Under the pieces are notes generated by a model that had not been told where the DNA came from, ran no database searches, and was given only the letters and a program-made list of their open reading frames with translations. 64,000 nt of DNA, from positions 2,845,702 through 2,909,701 of the forward strand of contig JABAKD010000036.1 in NCBI GenBank assembly GCA_012845835.1. Direction: 5' to 3'. Source of the stretch: Undaria pinnatifida (Eukaryota; Sar; Phaeophyceae; Laminariales; Alariaceae). The position numbers and the translations under genes are program-made. The number at the start of each line of letters is the position of its first letter. Within the stretch, counting starts at the first letter, position 1. Of this stretch, positions 58,948 through 64,000 are shown in pieces.

Positions 58948-60795
58948 AAATACTCTCCAGCTGTGAGATCGAGTATTTTGTCGAAATTCATCTTTGCAAG
59001 CTGTGTGTGATACTCCGATCGCGCGTATTACGGGTTACATGTCCTCATTAAGGATATAGGTGGGCGACTCTCCTTGAAACTCCAGTGTAACTATCAGGGT
59101 CAACAGGGTTATGTTAGGCAGTCTGTGCGCGAAAACTACAAAACCCGTTTCTGAGGGTGACAAAATCTGACAGCCGTGGTGGGAAATGTATCCGTTTATC
59201 AAGCGAATCCTGTAAGTCGATTAACCGGTGAGGGGTGGTCGGAGTTTTGAGGGACGTGGGCGGCTGATTGTGATCAAAAAGGGGCGAGCGGGGGCGAGGG
59301 GGGGGGGAGGAGACGGGTGGGGCAGGTCAATTTGTTCGTGGAAACTATAAATCCTTCTTTTGAGGGAGGGGGGAGAATGTGGCGGGGGGGGGGCCGGGGG
59401 CGAGGGGGGAAGGCCTTTAGGTCGCTTAGATATAAGGGTTTGATATACGCGTGGTGCTAGGTCTAGGCGATGGTGAGGGTGGTGAGGAAGGAGGGGGCGT
59501 TGGGGACGGGGGTGGGTGGGAATTGCAGCAGCGGCATGGACGGCTCTAAAACGATAACGAGGCCATATCCAGGGCGTGGAAGTGTTTATTACTGATGCGG
59601 ATTTCGATAGTAGGTGGGGCGTTTACGCAAGTAAGAGAGAGCGGGGGAAAAGAAATAAAAAAAACACAAAAAGAGCGGGGGGGGGTGGGGGTGGGGCGGG
59701 TTTTTAAGAGGTTTACGTCACATATAATGTTAAAGTCAAGGATTTTGGTCGACAATGATGTTGGCAACATGGTGTGTGATCCTTCGATCGCGCGTATTAA
59801 TCATATATATATATGTAGGGGCCTACTATACGCGCGGTGCTGGGTCTAGGCGATCGTGCGGGGTGTGGAGAAGGAGGGCGTTTGGAGGGGGGGAGGGGGG
59901 GTGATTGAAAGCTACGTCATAGATGGCTAGAACGATAATGACGTGATATCAATGGCTTATTAGTGTTCATTACTCTGGCCGATTTCGAGTGTAAGTGGGG
60001 CGTTTGAACGAACCGGGCGGAGAACAAGGGGGGGGGGGGGGGAGATGAGTTGGAGCTACGGAATGCATGGCTAGATGGATGATGAGATGATATCAGCTGG
60101 CTGGTAGTGTTTACTACTCAGGCAGATTTCGTATTCATGTGGTGCGTTTAAACAAGAGGGATCGGGGGGGGGGGGGGGGGGGGCGAGCATTAAAATATGT
60201 GCGCGGAAACTATAAACCCTTGAAGGGGACGAATCTGACGGTTGCAGCAAGAAGACACCCCTTTATATCACCCGCCTGGTAATGTTTATTTCCTTAGTTG
60301 GTTTGATAGTATGCAACCCAGTTTTTAGGTGTAGTAAACACCGTGTTAAAAGCTTCATACTTTGTTATTGTACATGGATCGAATGCTAGAATATTTCAAT
60401 CGATAGGTACAGTCATGTAGATACCATTATTTTGCTGACATCGCAAATTACAATAATGAGGTGCATCGTCTCACATATGCCATTTTACGCCTATGGTTTT
60501 TGCCGTGCCGATGTGGGGCTCTGAGGTCGCCAAATCCATAACAGAGATATATCTTACAAATACACCACGCGAGGTGACGTGGGCATGCGATGTCACCACT
60601 ATTGAACACGAGGGTGACTTGACATTGTTAAGCATATGCTACTTCGTTTGGTAGAGGTTGTCAGGCGATCATGCAAACGGCCGGCGGCACGAAATACCCT
60701 GCGTAATAGGTTGGTAGTGTAGTCTACCGCAGTGTCAACATAACTGTCTGCACTTCATTTTCACATTGCTATCATCTACTGTATGATTCAACGCC
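58948..60795 (+). mobile_element. Longest copy of the G-tract TIR element family
   Basis: Starts TACTCTCCAGCTGTGAGATC and contains the conserved terminal block, then CTAGGCGATGGTGAGGG and three GATATC/GGGGCGTTT cassettes ended by G homopolymers (about 59510-59700, 59870-60045, 60045-60185), then a ~600-bp tail shared with 21920-22440 (TATGTGCGCGGAAACTATA, CTGCGTAATAG, TCTACCGCA). It ends near 60795, where copy 2 of the ~0.75-kb repeat begins. The right inverted repeat is missing, and no transposase frame is seen. Confidence 0.75.
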
Positions 60796-60799
60796 CTGT

Positions 60800-61500
60800 T
60801 TTCTCCCCACTGTCGTCGAAGATGTTGTGGTCCTGTAGATGTCGCGTCCATGTCTGGTGCTCTTGTTCGTGGTGCTCATGAAAACATGCCCTAGCGTGTA
60901 GTAGATGATCGCTGAGTGGTGTTCCATTCCTTTACATCAAGCCAGGTAGTATATTTCAACGCAACCGCTTGCTTGAAAACGACAAAAAAAATTCCGCACA
61001 CACCTGATACAGAGGAGACGCGGCCCGAAGATTGTTCAGTATACCGACGGTCAGGAACAGGTTATCGAGCAGCGCACTTCATTTTTACTACCGCTCCTCA
61101 CTCCACCTAAAACACCACGGGCATGCGTTTGACCCAGTTCGCTGATGCCCAAAACCAATTGCAAAGGAGGTGATGCGGTGGGCGAATGCTATAATGACGT
61201 GCGCTGCTTCGATTACCTCGTCTCTTGTTCTGTTTGTTTTTGCGTTCTTGATGAACCTGTTATTTGGTAACGAACAGTTTTGACGTATTTTAGGTGTGTG
61301 CAAAGACTCTATATATAAAGACTATGCGATGTTTCCGAGTCGTAGGGACCCCAACTTGGAATCCTCGGTACACCTGTTCTATCTCTTGACTGGGTTTCGT
61401 ATGTAGACGTGTATGTGGTTTTAGTGTGTGGGCATTCTTGGTTGACGTCGTACACTTCGTTATGGTGTTGTTTCAGAGTAGTGTTTTCGAATACGTATTT
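60800..61500 (+). repeat. ~0.75-kb repeat, copy 2
   Basis: Direct copy of 57546-58340, separated from it by the long TIR-family element. Minus-strand reading gives NNRFIKNAKTNRTRDEVIEA where copy 1 gives NNRFVENARPHRTRDRVIDA, so a short frame is alike in both, though each copy has stops elsewhere. Confidence 0.75.
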
Positions 61501-61792
61501 GATACGGCAGCGAGTCGGACCTGCGCAACTATACTTCCACGGGCCTAGTTATGACTCACCTGCTGCCTTGAGAGTTCGTATTCAGTATCCAGCAGTACCT
61601 TTGATTCCTCTGATTGATCCGAAACTCCAGACTTTGAGCGAAGTTAAACCGTTGGTCTCGCAAGCACGTGAGATGACAGTTGATGGATGAGGTGGATGCA
61701 CAAGCGAGCAGTCGTTTATGCACGGGTGAACAGTTGATATGCCTTTTTAACTTTTCACTTTTGATTGCACTTTTTCTTTTTTTTTTGGGTGG
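61501..61792. other. Spacer before the LTR
   Basis: No gene recognised. A T-run (61771-61786) lies just outside the LTR. Confidence 0.3.
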
Positions 61793-62009
61793 TGTTAACA
61801 GACTAAACACCAGGTGATGTCAGGTGGACGCAACATGCGCTACCACCTGGGTCCGGCGTTACGATCCGGCGGATGAAACCGCTTTTTAGATGAAACGTCC
61901 TTCCCACACCCACAGAGCTACCCACCACTGCATCTGCGCCCGGTGAGTCGTAATCATCAGACTACGGCCCACCGTATTTTTTATGTTCCCACGTTGGCTT
62001 GCCGTAACA
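61793..62009 (-). repeat. LTR of the Ty3/gypsy element (217 bp)
   Basis: On the minus strand it starts TGTTACGGC at 62009 and ends GTTAACA at 61793, giving the expected TG...CA ends with a 5-bp inverted TGTTA/TAACA. Immediately inside the element lies ACTTGGGGGGG (62010-62020), a polypurine tract as used to prime plus-strand synthesis. The second LTR is outside the window, so the target duplication cannot be checked. Confidence 0.65.
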
Positions 62010-62196
62010 CCCCCCCAAGTCTGGTACTGTCCTCCAGAGCTTAGAACAATGCGGCTTTAGCCAACGGAACTACTCCACCCAGCCAGACCTGCCGCCTAAG
62101 CAAACGGTTTAGGCTGAGGCCGCCCTTCTTCCTGGCTCCTGGTATTGCATCTCCTTTCCAGACTCCATAGCTCTTAACTGGACCAACTTCCCAGGT

Positions 62197-62900
62197 TTAA
62201 GATGAAGCTGTCGCTAACTCCTTCCCTTGATTGACCTCGTGCCGATTCAGCTCCTCCCAGTCACCGTCTGGGTATCTCACTCGCCAGTATGGGTTGCTGA
62301 AATCGTACACCTCCCCTACGAACACCTTCCTCCGGCCACGGATGTCTGCAAACTCCCTCCTGACTTTAGTTCCTATCGGGAATGCCTTTAACGCCTCTTC
62401 CCTGGAAACTGCTTCCCTTTCCCCTCTTGTAGGCACTCCTGGTGGTCGAGTCCGGTGATCCGCTCCATAATACCTCTCCCACAAAGCGTGAAACACGTCC
62501 AGCTGTAGTGGTGTGAAGCTTTCTTGTACTTCTTCCTCGTTCAGCCAGTTAGATTCGACGCCATCCAGGTGCCTGCCCTTGTATTCTCAGACCCCACGTG
62601 CCTTCTGTGACCCACAAAACTTTACGGTTGATTAGCGTGTACAGCGGTGCTGCCGCAATGGAACTACCTGCCATGGTCCCGTCCAGTGTACGTGTGCTAA
62701 CTTCGAGTGAACTCCTTCCCTCGATAGTTTGCTGGCCGCCTCCGTAACCAACACGTAGTCACCGATCCTGGATTGTCCCCCTGGAGAAGCACGACCTATG
62801 CTGTCATTATAGCTTCGCCTACTTCGATCCTTGGCAGCTTGCCTTTTCTCTAGGGCTTCACGTACCTCTCTGGAGTCGTTCCACGGTAGCCCTTTGCAAA
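62197..62900 (-). pseudogene. Retroelement integrase C-terminus: GPY/F, chromodomain-like and Tudor-like segments
   Basis: From 62900 the frame reads DSREVREALEKRQAAKDRS, then DYVLV, HSKL and a GPW motif at about 62660-62690, which is the GPY/F module that follows the catalytic core in many gypsy integrases. A stop ends that frame near 62632. A second frame opens near 62586 with EYKGRHLDGVESNWLNEEEV, resembling the second half of a chromodomain. It then continues to 62197 with GTKVRREF, KVFVGEVYDF and WRVRYPDGDWEELNRHEV, a Tudor-like layout. These reader modules would tether integration to chromatin. The frame change means this copy is broken. Confidence 0.6.
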
Positions 62901-63008
62901 CAAGAAAAGAAATGGAGGCTTTTGTTTAACAGAAGCCGCCCTTGTCTCAATCAGCCATGAAACTTTCGTTAAAGAAAATCGCTAGTTTGGGGGGGGGCTA
63001 TCGTAGAA

Positions 63009-64000
63009 TCAGTCTCTGAACGCTTGTTGTTGGTCCGCCACGAAAGCGTCCAATCCCCCTTCATATTCCACACCATCGACGACAGGGGTTATCGAGTCCA
63101 ACTGCGTGTGGGTATCCCGACCGAACAATAGACGGAATGGTGTCGGCGACGAGGGTAGGCTAGGATCTGGGTAACACGCTGGATTCAGCATGCTGGGAGT
63201 ACATACCAATCCCATATCCTAGGCCAAGACTTGCAGAGTTCGGATAATACCTCCTGGAGCCACCCCCCCACCCTTTCGACTGCTCCCTGGGCACGGGGGT
63301 GGTTGGCGGGACCATAGTCTATCGACACTCTCAACCACTGACACAAATGTTTCACCACCTGCGCTGTGAACTCCCCCCCAGCATCGCTCCGGATCGACAA
63401 CGGCACCCCGAAGGTCAAAAGGAGTTGTAACAGCTTGCGACTCACCCCGACGGCATCCTTCGACGGCAACGGATATGCTAACAGGAACTTGCTGGCTCTA
63501 TCCACCACAACCAACAGGTACCTGTTTCCGTCTTGAGACTCTTGTTTGAGGTCTTGGATGTCCATTTCTAGAACTTCCCAAGGCCGCAGGAACTTGGCTG
63601 GCATCATAGCTACTCGCTGACTGTTAGCCCGTTTCCTTCTCCTGCAGCCACACGAGAGCACATATTCGCGCACGTCCTTGACCAACGTCGGCCAATTGTA
63701 CTTGCCTTTAACGAGCAGCGTCGTGCGCGCCACGCCTGGATGACCAAACATACTGTGAACCAGCGCCAAGACCCCTGGTACCATCACCCTCGGTATTGCT
63801 AATTTAGGGTCCGCGCCTTTAGGGGCATGCCAGAGAAGGCCTTCGTCGTCCAAAAGGTACTCTGCTCTAATTTCCCCCGAGCCAAGCTTGGCTAGAATAG
63901 GTTCCAGCGCTGTATCTCGCCTCTGCTTTTCCTCCAGCAGTTGCGAGTTCTGCAGTATGTCGGCCGTTTCCGCTAAAATGGTTGGATGGGTCTTGTTCTG
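63009..64000 (-). pseudogene. Retroelement integrase, zinc-binding and catalytic core
   Basis: The frame is open from the window edge to a TGA at 63185-63187. Counting from the codon at 63853, an HHCC-like zinc module has H33 and H38, then C68 and C70 with one residue between the cysteines instead of the usual two. The catalytic triad is D98 (EMDIQD), D157 (IRSDAGGEF) and E193 (AVERVGG), a D,D-35-E spacing. After the TGA the protein continues in another frame (63215-63009) with DPSLPSSPTPFRLLFGRD, so the copy has a nonsense change and a frameshift within about 30 bp. It then stops, and ~110 bp of non-coding DNA precedes the GPY/F block. Confidence 0.85.

Larger units (their letters stand above)
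61793..64000 (-). mobile_element. Ty3/gypsy LTR retrotransposon (chromovirus type), 3' part
   Basis: Reading on the minus strand from the window edge: integrase, GPY/F module, chromodomain-like remnant, Tudor-like tail, a 3' non-coding stretch, a G-run polypurine tract and one LTR. The reverse transcriptase, protease, gag and second LTR lie beyond 64000. The pol frame carries a stop and frame breaks, so this copy is not autonomous. Integrase type and the order after it identify the superfamily. Confidence 0.85.

Overview
The window looks like nuclear, non-coding-dominated DNA from a eukaryote with a large, repeat-rich genome. The gene I can support is split by GT...AG introns with pyrimidine-rich 3' splice sites. 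The DNA is full of short tandem arrays, tRNA-derived repeats, TIR elements and a Ty3/gypsy (chromovirus-type) retrotransposon. The style of the split gene and of the retroelement proteins suggests a stramenopile, most likely a brown alga. That is inference: no rRNA or marker gene is present to prove it. I see no bacterial operons, CRISPR arrays or functional tRNA/rRNA genes.

Layout. 0.1-1.7 kb: two copies of a ~754-bp tandem unit. 1.7-7.8 kb: anonymous DNA with one small TIR-element fragment. 7.8-8.7 kb: a ~210-bp direct duplication. 9.7-11.3 kb: C-rich DNA with broken minus-strand frames, possibly a decayed gag. 12.2-13.9 kb: nested tandem duplication. 14.6-26.5 kb: a mosaic centred on two inverted copies of one ~2-kb repeat; the left copy is split by a clean 1,940-bp transposon insertion carrying a SINE and a pentanucleotide microsatellite, and SINEs and a G-tract TIR element lie between the copies. 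27.3-28.4 kb: a nearly perfect 9-bp minisatellite (~118 units). 28.9-30.5 kb: two palindromic mini-elements around a 3-copy 122-bp tandem repeat. 30.5-32.5 kb: TIR-element fragments and a cluster of three tRNA-like modules. 32.5-40.8 kb: little recognisable. 40.8-41.5 kb: a degenerate C/G-run tandem array.

42.0-45.8 kb: a TIR element lies directly upstream of the one convincing split gene, a probable type II membrane protein with an HxRxGD motif of the kind seen in fucosyltransferase-fold enzymes. One frame break in it may be a small intron, a sequencing error or real decay. 45.8-61.8 kb: more repeats, including a (TTTCC)n array, more copies of the G-tract TIR family, a decayed retroelement reading frame with a Tudor-like segment, and two direct copies of a ~0.75-kb repeat around a long TIR-family copy. 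61.8-64.0 kb: the 3' end of a minus-strand Ty3/gypsy element running off the window: integrase with D,D-35-E, GPY/F module, chromodomain-like remnant, Tudor-like tail, polypurine tract and LTR.

There is no visible pathway linking these features. The biology here is mostly transposition, element nesting and tandem-repeat expansion around a single host gene.
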